64,000 nucleotides of DNA from Anadara kagoshimensis (taxonomy: Eukaryota > Mollusca > Bivalvia > Arcoida > Arcidae): positions 15,758,460-15,822,459 of the forward strand of contig CM037871.1 in assembly GCA_021292105.1 (NCBI GenBank). Direction: 5' to 3'. A program made the position numbers and the translations under genes. A model generated the notes under the pieces. The model was given only the letters and a program-made list of their open reading frames with translations. It was not told the origin of the DNA and ran no database searches. Positions 1 to 13,900 of this stretch are shown here, in pieces (the first letter of the stretch is position 1; each line of letters begins with the position of its first letter).

Positions 1-447
1 TACTGTAACACTCAAAGGCTTTATTTGTTGGAGGTGTTAACAAGGGTTTTCTAGGATTTGGCCTTGAGACCCATTTTTTAACCCAACATGATTAAGAAAT
101 TGAACTGGTTCTCAGGGACCATTCTAGGCAAGTTTGGGCTAAAATATTACCAGCGTGTGTTAACACGTTTCTCTATGATTTGCTCTTAATTACCCAATAT
201 GGCCTATTAATAAACCTGACTTTCTTTTGTCAAGATCATTCTGGACAAGTTTAAAGAATTGGACTTATAACATTGTTATAATATTTGAAAAAGTTTTCTA
301 TGATTTGTCCTAGTGACTTACTTAGTGCTGCAATATAATGCACATATTTATATTTAATTTGACCTAGCTTTTGACAAGTTTGATGAAAATTGGGACCGTG
401 GGACAAAAATTACTGTCTTTAGAGTGTTAATAATGCCATATTGACAA

Positions 448-680
448 GAGTGGAGTGGAGAAATGAAGTCTTATGCCCCAGTTCTTTTATTTACAATGAG
501 GTGGTCAGTTCATGGTTGTTATAGGAAATTTGAGTGCCAAGAGAAAACCAACAACCTTTGACAAGCAAACTAACAAACTTTCTCACACTAGAATTTGTCC
601 CGAGAGGGATTCTAACTTGGGCAATAAGAGACACTGTGATCTATAAATGTATGCTTTAGACCACTTGGCCACTGAGGCCA
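448..680 (-). mobile_element. tRNA-headed SINE (type A)
   Basis: On the minus strand a tRNA-like head (box A like GGCCAAGTGG, box B like GTTAGAATCC) is followed by a body matching other copies in this window at 2.4, 13.1, 13.9 and 15.3 kb. It resembles molluscan V-SINE/RUDI-type elements, a family name given from memory. Confidence 0.7.
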
Positions 681-2372
681 TGCTGTAGACACAAGACAAA
701 CAATGCACAATAGACAAGTCTGATATAGTCAAAACAACACTGACCTGTCTGCTTGACCTTTCATTAGGAATATTCATATAGGAAAGTTCACCCAGTACAC
801 GTGTAGTGTTAGGAATCGCAGTTGTACATATATAATGTACCAGTTAAGTAATTTGTAGATGAGTTATTACTTGTGTTCCCTATATGTAAATCTATTGTCC
901 ATGATAAATATTTTAATTTAAGGTCAAGCGTACAGGTCAATGCCTTTTGCCTATAACAGGTGAGCTAACAATAAAAACAAAACAAAATGATTTTATTTTC
1001 TCATTTTTATTTGAAAGAAAACAATTCTTTCAATTTGTTGACCATATTACATCTTCTTGTAATGAAGATACAAGTGAGTAAGCAATAACCTCAAATAATA
1101 GTAACACTTCCTGTGTCCAGCACTCCATTACCATAGTAACAGAAATGTTCAACATTTGAGGATATAAGCAACATAGTGTACAATTTTATCACATTTTAAG
1201 TTAACTTTTTTAAAGATCAAAAATAATAAAATAATACTGATGATAATTTCAATATGTACCTACACAGTAAGTAATTTGGATGCCAAAGTAATATACAGAT
1301 ACCGCAAAAACAATTTCTATGTTTGGAATGAAATCTTGCATTTAGTACAACTTGAAAGTCAATCGTAATTAAGCCTGTATCTACTGGTACAAAACAATTC
1401 AGTAAAACCTTAATTCATCACCATTATGTGTTAAAAAAATTTTGCCCTTATAAAGGATGTGGTGATAAGTCTGGAGGCTTACAAAGAAAATGTGGAAAAG
1501 TTTGATTTTGCAATTTCAAAATAGTGTGCCAATTAGCAAGATGGCAAAGTTGTGAAGGGTCTTAAAATTGGGTCTCAATTGTATTTTTAAACCAGCGTTT
1601 AATATCTAAGTTCTTGCATTTTATAACTTTAATTTCAAAACTTTTTGAATTTTAACATCATTATAACGAAATTTATGATGATGTATCTCTTAAGATTTTT
1701 TCTAGACTTAAAGTCAATATAACAAAAAAAATGGCTCATAAGTGAAATACACTATCTTGAATCATATTAAAACTATTTTCTGACAAACAGGAAAATACAA
1801 GACGGTACAATTATCAACATACGAATACATAAATTTAATTTTTAGGACCCATATATATTTAGTATTTAATCCTTCTAAGGGTTATCACCAGCATTTCACA
1901 TTATCATCAGTTTTATTATATTACCATAGTAACACATGATTTATATAACAACCTAAGTCAATCTAAGCTTCAAAATTACTAATATTAGTTTAGTTTGGTA
2001 ATTAAATTAGAATTTCCATGGATACAAGTGCTTTTCTACCAATGCAATACAGCTGGACAAAAATTCTAAATCTGCCATAAAATGGCTTGGACCTGCACCA
2101 GTGCAATGCAGCTGAATAAAAAAATTCAAACTGTGCCATAAAACAGCTTGGCTCTTCTGCACATCTATTAAATTAATACAAAAAACTTTATAATCTGACA
2201 AAAAATGTGGCATCAGCTCAACTTTAAGTTCCTACAATAAAACTTACATTAAAATATACTCAAGTCTTGCTGTTTTGTATATAAACTGATTTTTTAATTT
2301 TCTATTCACTTTTGACGAGATCAATCAAGTAATTGTATCATACACCCCTAGCTTAAATCTGGTTTCATGTTT

Positions 2373-2516
2373 TGAATGGAGTGAAATAATGGGTTTTATG
2401 CCCTTGTCCAAAAACTTTTTTCACCTATATTGTGGTGGTCAATTCTTGGGAGGTGAAGGAAACTGGATTGCCCAGAGACAACCCACTAACCTTTGATAAG
2501 CTGACATATTTTCTAA
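2373..2516 (-). mobile_element. SINE type A, body fragment
   Basis: Same body as the 448-680 copy (GTCAGTT, GGAAACTGG, GCCCAGAGA words) without the tRNA head. Truncated. Confidence 0.6.
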
Positions 2517-4089
2517 CAATTTGACATGATGAGAAACATTTCAAATGCTTATAGCATTCTATCAAATATCATATGTGTTAGTCCAGACACAAAGAGGAAG
2601 AATTTACTCTAATGAAAATCTGTTATTCTGTCTAATGATTTTAAACTCAAGGAAAAAAAATACTTTCAGCACTCATTGGTCTCAGTAATGACAAGGTTAC
2701 AGAACAAACCAATTTGAAGTTGCTCGATTTTGAAAAGTTCCCATTCAATTTAACATATTTATATTTTTTAAGTGTTAACTACAGGTTCTAAATATTTTTC
2801 TTCAACATGAGGATGGATTGATTGTACAACATATTCTATACATACATACAGCAAACTTGTACAAAGCCTACACTTTAATGATGGTCACACTGAAACACAT
2901 ACAGGTACACACAAACAGGACATGAAAAAATACAATGAATATACACACACAAACACACACACACACACACACACACAGAGACACACTGATGATCCATATA
3001 CAATGTAACTACTATCCTCTCAACATGAAAAGTTCATTTTTTCATGAAATCTAGGTAAATTTTTCTATGTGCATTGTAGCTACATATATGTTATAACTTT
3101 GCTATGTACTTTACTTAACACTTGTAAGATGGCGAATAACAGTAAATCTAAGAAGATGGAGTCAAATTTTCCTTCAACAGACAATATTCATCACTAAAAG
3201 CAGAATATGTTAACCCATTTTCTTCCCATGACTACAACTGATAAAGGCAAAATTACATTTGATGAATTTTTTAAAGATGACAATTCAATGTGAAAATTTT
3301 ATTAATGAAATTTAATTTTGTTATCTGTCAACATATAACTGCTATAAATTTCAGGGCAGCTTTTTTTTAATTGAGTACAAAAACTAAAACGTTAAAATTT
3401 AAAATATTTTTGAAAATATTTAAATATACAACATGTGGAATTTTCAGTCGTAATTATGAAAATTAAAAAAAAAAAATTTTCTACAGGAATTTAAGCAACT
3501 GATTACGGTACATTCACTCGATGACCACACCACTCAAATCGTACACAGAACCATAACGTTATTCCCAGCTACACACAATTACACTTCATGCACTTACAAA
3601 CTAACATACCAAACATCATCTATGTAACAGTTCCATTACTGGTAACAAAATTTCAATGACTATATTACTTCCAAAATAAACTTTAAAGAGACTTCTTGAT
3701 TCTAGAGGCTGACTTTTTCTTGACACTGCCTTTATGTCTCAAAATTAAGATAGATAAACCATGATGTTGTTTTGAGATGTTACAATGTTTATCCCAAAAA
3801 TATATTAACATTGCTGTGAGGCTTGCTCCAATTTCCCAAGATGCAACAAAATATTTTAGACAAAAATTGACCTGAATTTTGAGCATCTTTTAATCCATAC
3901 TTGTTCACTGGAAAAAAAACTGCTCTGAACTAGTTTCACGTTTTCCGTTTTATCTTACACTTATCTGAATAATTTCTTCATCGGACATTTGGGTTTTAAG
4001 TATTTTAAACTCTTTTGAATTTTTTTTTAAAAACACTACTTTCTGTTGTCTACCCAACAACTGGGCAACATTTTTTCACACATCATCCT

Positions 4090-4815
4090 TTGCACATTAA
4101 TCAAACATGGGCCAGTCTTTCTATGCGATTTATTGTAACTGGAAATCTTTGGTCACATTTCTATGGTCTAAAATAGCATACAAGCTACTGACAAATTTCA
4201 TCCTTATGAAAGAAAACCTGAATACAATTGAAACCCGAGCTGATGTACATAAGATATGACCCAATAATTCCATGTTTGCTAGTCATTTTAGCCCTAAAAC
4301 AAACCTCAAGCCTTTATCTGTCCAGATTTCATTCATTCAAACTAACAACTCTACACATCATTTAATTGATCAAACTTGATACCACATCATGTTGCAATTA
4401 AACCACACCAAACAAACCAGACATACAAAGAGACCATTACAAAAATATCTCCACATCAGATGAAAAATATAACTACAAGTTATCACTTTTGTACTCTGGC
4501 TAATTACACCCTTCTAACTTTGTACGACCTGATTGATGTTGTAACTATAACATACACAAATATTTGATCTCATTTCTGTGTTTTCAAGTTTTAATTTAAC
4601 AGCTATGATTTCCTCTTTTGTAATAATCTTGAACACTCAGATAAAATTGTATCATTGAAACATCTCGAAGCTCTAGACATCTGCTGGGTACTACTAGCAT
4701 GTGATGATCAATAATTCCGACCGATGTGATCCAAGGTACTGACGATAACAACAGCTTTTTTAATGGAATGCAGCTAATACAGATATTGATTTGATTGGTC
4801 GAAACTCGAGTTCAT
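4090..4815 (-). other. Likely USP3 3' UTR
   Basis: Non-coding sequence after the USP3 stop. A minus-strand AATAAA (TTTATT near 4129) is the first poly(A)-signal-like hexamer I see, so the transcript may end near 4.1 kb. Longer UTRs into the AT-rich sequence below cannot be excluded. Confidence 0.35.
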
Positions 4816-4967
4816 TCACTTCTTGTGATGGTTGTTTCCATTGATACTGAGGTAATCGGGGAGTTTGAATTCCCTTCGAATGTAAAACAAGATGTAAGCT
4901 TTACACCTGGCTACTGTCTCTTTATCACAGGCCGTCACTGTACTGTCATTGAAATGATACCACTGTC
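4816..4967 (-). CDS. USP3: USP3 exon 15 and stop
   Basis: Residues 464-513, [18 protein letters not shown], then [12 protein letters not shown] and a short hydrophilic tail ending HHKK-TGA. N470/D471 complete the catalytic triad. Confidence 0.97.
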
Positions 4968-7900
4968 CTATTAAAGTACAAAATACAAGCATTCAGTCAC
5001 ACATACAATGAATAAACTAGATTTCAAGAATATGTATCAGCCCTTTCTGTAAATTTTGAAGTAGAAGACAAGTTTCTTGAAGTAGGCAACAAGTATGGAG
5101 TAATATGTACTGAAAAAAATAAAATATTCACAAACTGTAAAGTTAGGTTGGTTAGTTGAATGTTGCTTAACGTCGCATCAGCAATTTTTCAGCTATTCGC
5201 TATGAGAACTATTTCATTAATCTCTATGGATTAATCTATGAACAATATTGTGTATGCATCTGAAGTGCGAGTGTTGTATGGTCTGCCTTGTACTACCACG
5301 CACACAGGGCGACTTTGATGTGCTAGCTCACAGAGTCAGTATGCGCCGCTGACAAGCGTACCACTCCCCCAGTCCATTATACTGATACCAGGTGAATCAG
5401 TAAAGGCCAACGGCAAGGAAAATTCACTTTCCCACATGTGGTCCAAGCAGGACTTGAACTCAGTGGTAAGAGACCCTTCATTTGAAGACTGAGGTTTTAT
5501 CCATTAGGCCGCCGCTGCCTCAAATGTAAAGTTAGGGGAAACCAACTTAATACAAATCCAAACAAAGATCAGTCAACTTTTGTTGCCTTGCTGGCTTTAT
5601 TGAAACCGTTACATAAACTGATCATCATAAATTTCCGTGAATGTTATGATGTTACCATTTGACTGGTGGCCCTCCAAAAGTACATAAGTGATGACATGGT
5701 GGCACTTGAAGGCTCCAAGAGCTTGCAGTTTCCGTATCAAGATTAAAATTTGGGTACCTACAATATTTCTTGCGGCTCATGTACACAATGGATTATCATA
5801 CATAAGTCTCATGGTCTCATGATAGTTTTAATAGGTAATCATTACATTGCACATAATTTTTTTATTAGAACCAACACATTTTGTAAACATAATATGCTTG
5901 AAGAAAAAGAGTACTAAATAAGCTACTGTAAGCTAACTTTTTTCACATATATGAACTTTCTCAACTCTCACTAAAACCAATTGGTGACTATTAACTTTCG
6001 CGATATGGACTATAGATGAATATTTGGTATATATATTATATATATATATAAAACCATTTTTAGAAACTTGATGTAATCAAAGGTTGGTGGATATATAACC
6101 TTACCTTCATGCATGGCATATGCTGTATAATGACCTGATCCAGCTCTGAAATATACATTATCCATAATTTACATTTCAATTGGTTTTTTCATTCCTAGTA
6201 GCCTTTCAAACAGTACCAATTTGTGATTTTTTTTTAAAGTACTATATTTTCACAAATTTAGGACAAATGACTACTAATAATTTCAAATTTATGTAAACCT
6301 AATAATATGCTGTAAAATATTTAATTTATTTTTGCAGTATAGGAAATTTGGACATATCCACATAGTTAAATTTTCGCATTTTTCAAATATGCACTATAAC
6401 ACAATGAGCATGATATAATTTTCCCTCTGTATTAATTTTGGTGCAAAACAAACGAACGCAAAATAAGCGATAATTAGTACACTGAAAATAAATATGTTTA
6501 CAGTATTTGACACCATAAAACAAACATTACTGTCGATTATGTCAAAAAAGACAAATGATAATATGACAACAATTTACATGATTTCTACATTATATTTTGT
6601 ACACGAAAGTCACTAAAGTAATGCTGGTCAAATGAAATCTATGAACGTACCAATTGCCACAATACCTTTAATATAAATCTTTATGTATGACAATCAAAAT
6701 CAATCCAATAAACGGTTGAGAACGAACATTGAGAAGATTGATAACTTCTATTACTATTTATCCATGTCTTGGAACTTTTGTCTGTACACACATGATGTAC
6801 TTTTAAGAAAGTGTTTCATCAGCATCATCCCATAAATTTTGAATTTTAATTTTGACTGAAAAAGACTAAACTGCCTGCATAAACAATCTTGAACATTTCT
6901 GTGAAAAATAATTTTCAAACATTTTACACGGAAGGAACAGTGGCCCTCTCTCTAACAGTACTATAACCACACTACTGGATATTTAACTTCTATGCATATC
7001 CAAAGCCAGGAGTTTTATAATCAGTGTTCCCAATATTTGTTGGGTGATGAATACAAAAGGGGACTCTCTTAACAAGTTAGACTTACCCTGAACCATGATG
7101 TACTATAACAGCTGCCAAGTCGTACTCGTTACTTCCACTAAAATTCCCACGTGTCTCATGCTACAAAATCAAACAAGACATTTAATTTATTTCATTGTTA
7201 CTACTGCCCAAGTTCGAATCACACTCTAGTACAGCCAAGTGCAAGAGAATTATGTCATTTCACTTACCATAGCAGGGTTCGTACAGACATTTGGACTCCA
7301 AATTTAAGGACTTTGTCTTTTCAGGGTCTTATTTGAAAATTTAAGGCCTAATCAGATGGACAATTCTAACAAAAACATATTGGTACAAAGGCGATTAAAT
7401 CAATAAAACAATTACTTACATGTGCATAGTAACAACACTTGAAGTGGATATGGTTGAAGTTGGGCATTCGGAAGGGCCAGGTACATTTAAATTTTTCATT
7501 TCAAGTAACTTATTATTATTTATTTATTTATATCAGCCTATTTGCAACCACTTAATATCAAAATACAGACACCCAACTGGCCAAATTCAAGGGCTTTCTA
7601 GGGCCTTCAGGATAAATTCGAGGGCTTTTTAGGGCCATACTTGTTTTAGGGTCTTTTTAGGGCAAACCTCAAAATTTAAGAACTTTTCCAGGCCTGTACG
7701 AACCCTGCATAGGTTAGTGTTTTTCTCTGGGCACTCCAGTTTCATGCTAGGTTCAAATAATACTCTGGTTAATCCAAGTGTTAGAGAGAGTTATGTCATT
7801 TCACTTGCCAGAGGTGGGTGTTTTTCTCTGGACATTCCAATTTCATGCTAGGTTCAAATCATACTCTGGTTAATCTAAATGTTAGAGATTTGACAGTTCA

Positions 7901-10900
7901 CTTGGTGAATGCTGGTGTTTTTCTTTAGGTGCTTCAGTTTTGTCCAAACACCTCAATGTAAGTGAAAGAATCTTGACAGGGTCAAAAACACCATTGCACT
8001 AATCCTCTCAATAAACCTCAACCACAATATTGAAACTGTTCCACCTAGGGTATGACACAAGTGTACATGTATACCCCAACTTAAAACTGAGCACCTACAG
8101 ATTTTATTTGTTTTTTTATGTCTGGCTCTACAACATAAAATAGAAAGCATAACAGACCTCAGTCCTATCATTTATTATCAATGATAATCATATAATGCTG
8201 TCGGCTTGGTTTTCATCATTGGTTTGTTATGCTTAATATTATGACACAGCTCATGACTTTACATTTGATGTTCAATTAAACCTGCCATGAGGTAAACCAT
8301 CAACTCAAAATATCTAAACTATGATTGAATAACTAGACAGAAAATTTGGCAAAAATTTCAAAACCCTCTATCTCTACACTTTGCTTCAAATGTTCCTTTC
8401 ATTCTTAATTTTGATTTCACAGGTGATGGATGTAGCTAGCTAGACAGGACATGTTTTTCCTTCCGGAGCACCCAGCCTCACTTCCTTGGTGGAAGTTACC
8501 TATTAAACTTAGTATGCCAGTTTCCAAAGATTTTAATGCTTGTTTTTATTGTTATTTGAACATGGAGCAGCAAGTTAGTAGTTGATTTAACATCTTAATA
8601 CTTTTTTGGGTTTAAATCAGAACAATATTTAGTAACCATTTCATATTTAATATTTTAGTTTCTTTGAAATTTTGCTAAATTTACCAGGTTTCAAAGTTTT
8701 TACTAGATTTTTGGATTGTGTTTTGAACATTGACTGGTATGTTTGTTTTAGATACAATTCCTGTATCATACAAGTGGGCTACTTACCAAATTGTTCAGTA
8801 CATATTTGTTCATATCCAATCCATTTAATGGAAACTCTACAAAAGCATCTAGTTTCACCCGGAAAAAGGACTGCCATCGGAATCTTTTTATGTGTAAACA
8901 AAGAACCTGCAAAAAAAAGTCACAATACACAATTAATTATGAAACAATGCATACCTTACTACGATATGTTACAATACAAAATTTATTGATTTTACATCTA
9001 AAAGCTTTATTAACTAGTGTTGTACTGGATGTGAATAAAGCAATACAATTTCTACCCAATGCAAATGAATTTAGTCGAGTTATGGTATTTAACTTTAATG
9101 TCTTAGTCAAGAATATTTCACTTATATTGAGACATTGCCAGCTATAGATGCTATAGAAGGTGCAGAAATTTTACCTATGCGTTGTGCTTATGGCATTATA
9201 CAGCAGGGTTCTTTATTGTGTCAAGCCTACCATGACACGGGACCTTGTTTACTTTAGTTCAAACCCGAAAGAATCATGACTTTCATTTCATATTGCCAAC
9301 TGCTTTGCAAAATAACAGTCACTACCCAGTTTTATGTCTCACCTAATTCATAGGGATGACAAGGAAAAAAGTGATTGGAGCAGATAATGACTTCCATTAT
9401 CCACACACCAGTAATATTCAGGAAACAAATATTTGAGTTCTCTCAAAGATCAAATGCATATATTATATACTCACGTTTGGTAATCGCCTAATCCAGAATT
9501 TTTTGGTTGAGCGTTGTTTCTGTTTGCAGTTACTGCACATATACAATTCTGATTCCTCTAGCTCCTCAAGTTCCATAAAATGTGAAAGACAATCTGCAAA
9601 ATAGTAAGTAATAAATACAAAACTTCAGATCAGTAAATCTTTATACTTGTTAAGGTAAATTCTGACAGAATGACAAACCTCAGTCCTATCATTTATTATC
9701 ACCAACAATCATATAATGCTGTCGGCTTGGTTTTCATCATTGGTTTGTTTGATGTTTAACTCTCTGGTTAACTGTCAGTAAATCAGTCAAAGTCCTTTCA
9801 CCTTTCAACTCTGACATTTAAATTATTTTACATGTTATAACAATAGACGTCGGATTTTTATTTTGAACTAAACAATATGCTGTTATGCTGCACTTAAGGA
9901 TCAAAGCGCCCGTCACCGCTAGTTTTGAATCCGCTCATGCAGATCCTAGTTCAAGATTGTCAATATGCTTGCATAAAATCAGCAGCTTTTCTGGTTACTT
10001 TGGTTTCCTCTATCACCCAAGAACTAACTTACCACCTTAACTTAAATGAAAGAATCCAGACTAGCATCACACATACTATTACTTTACTCTTCATTCAACA
10101 AAATAAACCACGGGTATCACCTAACAAACCTCAGTCCTATCATTTATGATCACAGACAATCATATAATGCTGTCGGCTTGGTTTTCATCATTGGTTTGTT
10201 CAATATTTACAAGTTTACAAAGTGGTGTTCAGTAGAGCTATCAAATTCTTTTCCCCTTTCATCTCTGACATCCATATGATGTAATAACAATGGGTGATTG
10301 CCATTTTATTTTGCACTTAACACTTAACCCTGTCAACAAAAGTTGGGTGAGGTAGAGTTACTGGTGGGGAGATTGGTGACTGAGCCATCTATAACACATG
10401 CTTACAAATCACAGCACCTGTCACCGCCTAGGGTTGAATCCGTTCAGGCAGATACTAGTGTAAATACAGTTTGTCAATTCACTTGCCAAAGGTCGGTGGT
10501 TTTCTCCAAGCACTCTAGTTTCCTTCACCATCTCAGACCTGACCACCTTGATTAAAGTGAAAGAATCTTCACTGAGGCATATCACACCATTATCCTACTC
10601 TCCATTCAACAAAATAAACCAAAAGTATCCCCTAACAAACCTCAGTCCTATCATTTATGATCACTGAAATCATATAATGCTGTCGGCTTGGTTTTCATCA
10701 TTGGTTTGTTTGATGTTTGTTTTTTTATTATCTGGTTGTGTCTAGTGTTCAGTAGATAGGAACATCCTTTCACCTTTCAACTTATTCAAGCAAATCCTAG
10801 TGCAAGATAGTTTGTCAATATCCTTGCCAAAAATTGGTGGCCTTCTCTGGATACTCCACTTTCCTCTATCATCCCAGAACCGATGACCTCGATTTAGGTG

Positions 10901-13900
10901 AAAGAATCTTGACTGGGGCATAATACACTACCATTACTCTTCTATCCATTCAACAAAATAAACCATGAGTATCACCTAACAAACCTCAGTCCTATCATTT
11001 ATGATCACTGATAATCATATAATGCTGTCGGCTTGGTTTTCATCACTGGTTTGTTAAATTTTGTCAGTACATTCAATGGCATGTAAATTGGTTTTATATG
11101 TGCATGTATATCAAGTAGTTTCTGCCTTTCCAGGATACCAAGTTCAGTCCAGATTAAAGTAATTTAGGTTCTGTTTAGTAACCCCAATAACTGGGGGCCC
11201 CACGTGGTATGGAGTGTGCACTTAAGAATAACAGTACTCATCATCGTCTTGGTTCAAATACCACTCTTGACAGATCCTAGTGCCAGAAAATTTGTCAGTT
11301 TGCTTGCCAAGGTCAGTGTTTTTCTCCAGGGCACTTCAATTTCCTCAGCCATCCTAGAACTGATCAGCTTCATGCAAGTTGAAGGATCTGGATTTGAGCA
11401 TAAAATAACATTTCTAACCTCCATTCAACAAAATAAATCATGAATATCACCTAACAAACCTCAGTCCTATCATTTATGATCACTGACAATCATATAATGC
11501 TGTCGGCTTGGTTTTCATCATTGGTTTGTTAAATTTTGACAGTACAATCAACAGCATGTAAATTGTTTTTATATGTATATTAAGTAGTATATCAAGAAGT
11601 TTCTCACTTTCCTGGATACAAAGTACTGTCCTGAGGATAGCAATGTGGGTTCTATTGAGTAGCCCTAATAAAGTGGGGGCCCCAAGTGGTATAAAGTGTG
11701 CACTTCAGGATAACAGTATCACTTCAGGATAACAGTATCACTTCAGGATAACAGTATCACTTTAGGATAACAGTATCACTTCAGGATAACAGTATCACTT
11801 CAGGATAACAGTATCACTTCAGGATAACAGTATCACTTCAGGATAACAGTATCACTTCAGGATGACAGTATCCATCAGCGCCTTGATTTAAATACCACTC
11901 TGGACAGATCCTAGTGCGAGAAAATTTGTCAGTTTGCTTGCCGGAGGTCAGCATTTTTACCAGACACATCCTAGAACTGATCAGCTTGATGTAAGATGAA
12001 GGACAAGGACTTGGGCATAAAACAACATGTTTCAATCTCCATTCAATAAAATAAATCACCTAACAAACCTCAGTCCTATCATTTATGATCAATGACAATC
12101 ATATAATGCTGTCGGCTTAGTTTTCATCATTGGTTTGTATATAAAGAGTAACGATCAAAATAATTTTATCCCCCCAAATAGATCACTAGTATTTAACCAA
12201 TTCTTAACATACTGAAAAGGGAACTAAATATTGCAACAATCTAAGTAGATTTCAGTCCTTGATGGCAGAGTTTTCTAAAGCCTGGCTGTGATTACTGATC
12301 ACAGCATCCTAGGTACCTAGGTTAAAATCCCAACCAAGCAGTCATAATATTCAAATATTTTCTCAGTCTGCTTCCAGAACTGACAACCTCAATATTAATG
12401 AAAAAATTTAGACTTAGACATAAAACACTCTATCCTATTCCATTCAAATTTTTTTTTCAAAAATGCTAACATGTGTTACTATTTCATCTAAAAAATTCTG
12501 TTTAATTTAAGACACAAACCTTTCTCCATAAAACCCTCACCCATAAAATTTTGGATTGACACACATTGAAAATTTCAATTTATAATGGATAGAACAAAGA
12601 TTGAAATCTCACAAAAATCCTTGATGTCAATATGTAGGCTTCCATAAACCTCATTCTATCAATATTTATTACACATGAAACATAACAAACCTCAGTCCTA
12701 TCATTTATGATCACCAACAATCATATAATGCTGTCGGCTTGGTTTTCATCATTGGTTTGTGTTTATTTGCTAGTCTACTATCTGATCAAGTTAAATGTAC
12801 AGTGGATCACACAAAATATCTTTCCCTTTCAAGAGCTTTTCCTAACTAAATTGGGAATTTCTAAATAGACACTGGTATTTGGGAAAATTATGATCAACAT
12901 TTCACAATACTTGCTAAAACAGGCTATTGCTATGGTAACTAAACCATGTGCTCATTCAGAAAACATGTGCATGTGACAGAATGTTTAGTTTCAAAATAAG
13001 TAGTAAACATCTCTGAGATAATGCCAACTTGGAGACAAAACACTCACTTCCGAAAAGAAGAAAACGAAAATGTCAGGAAAGAAGAAAACCAAAATGTCAA
13101 ACTATATTAAAGTGCAATGGAATGGTGTACTGGTGTTTCATGCACAGTCAAGATTCATTCACTTATATTGAGACGGTCAGATCAGGAATGGTAGAGAATA
13201 TTAGTGTGCCCTGTACTTATATCAAGGAGGTCAGTTCAGGGATGGCATAGGAAACCGGAGTGCCTTGAGAAAACCACTGACCAACAGCAAGCAAAACGCC
13301 TTTCTCAAACTAGGATCTGTCTGCATAGGATTCAACATAAGTGGTGAGATCAAACTGTATTGGGAATGTTTTTCTATTTCTATCAATATTTATTACTTTG
13401 TAAAACATTACAAACCTCAGTCCTATCATTTATGATCACTGACAATCGTATAATGCTGTCGGCTTTGTTTTCATCACTGGTTTGTTAAATCTGTTGTAAA
13501 TCTCATAGAAGGTCTGATCATGTTACTTATATCACACCATCCTGGTAGGAAAGGAAAGAGCCTATCATTTTGGGTGGTACAATAAGGCATTTTGCAATTT
13601 ATAAAAGTATTTGAACACTAGTATGACATTTGCATAAATGGGATAGGGGACATATTCATGAGTTATATACACATACCTGCTAAAGAACAAACTTTTTGAT
13701 CTTCATCTTTGGGTTTGGTCGGTCTTGTAGAAAACTGTGAAGGGATATCCAAAGATAAATCTGTAATCAAAATTCACATATTCGATGAACTTGTTATACA
13801 AGAATGAGTTCACAGCAACATTTATTTGAACAGACAGGCAGTATAGCCACCATGCAGGGAAGAGGAATATTAAATGGTGTTTTATGCCCCTGTCAAGATT

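Larger units (their letters stand above)
1..4089. other. Region downstream of USP3
   Basis: AT-rich, with no supported gene. It holds two SINE copies (listed separately) and a (CA)n microsatellite at about 2951-2976. The rest shows no structure I recognise. Confidence 0.6.

Noticed and set aside
8672..9147. Overlapping 105- and 118-codon plus-strand frames
   Set aside because: Antisense of USP3 exon 12; the minus strand encodes the conserved USP segment with proper splice sites.
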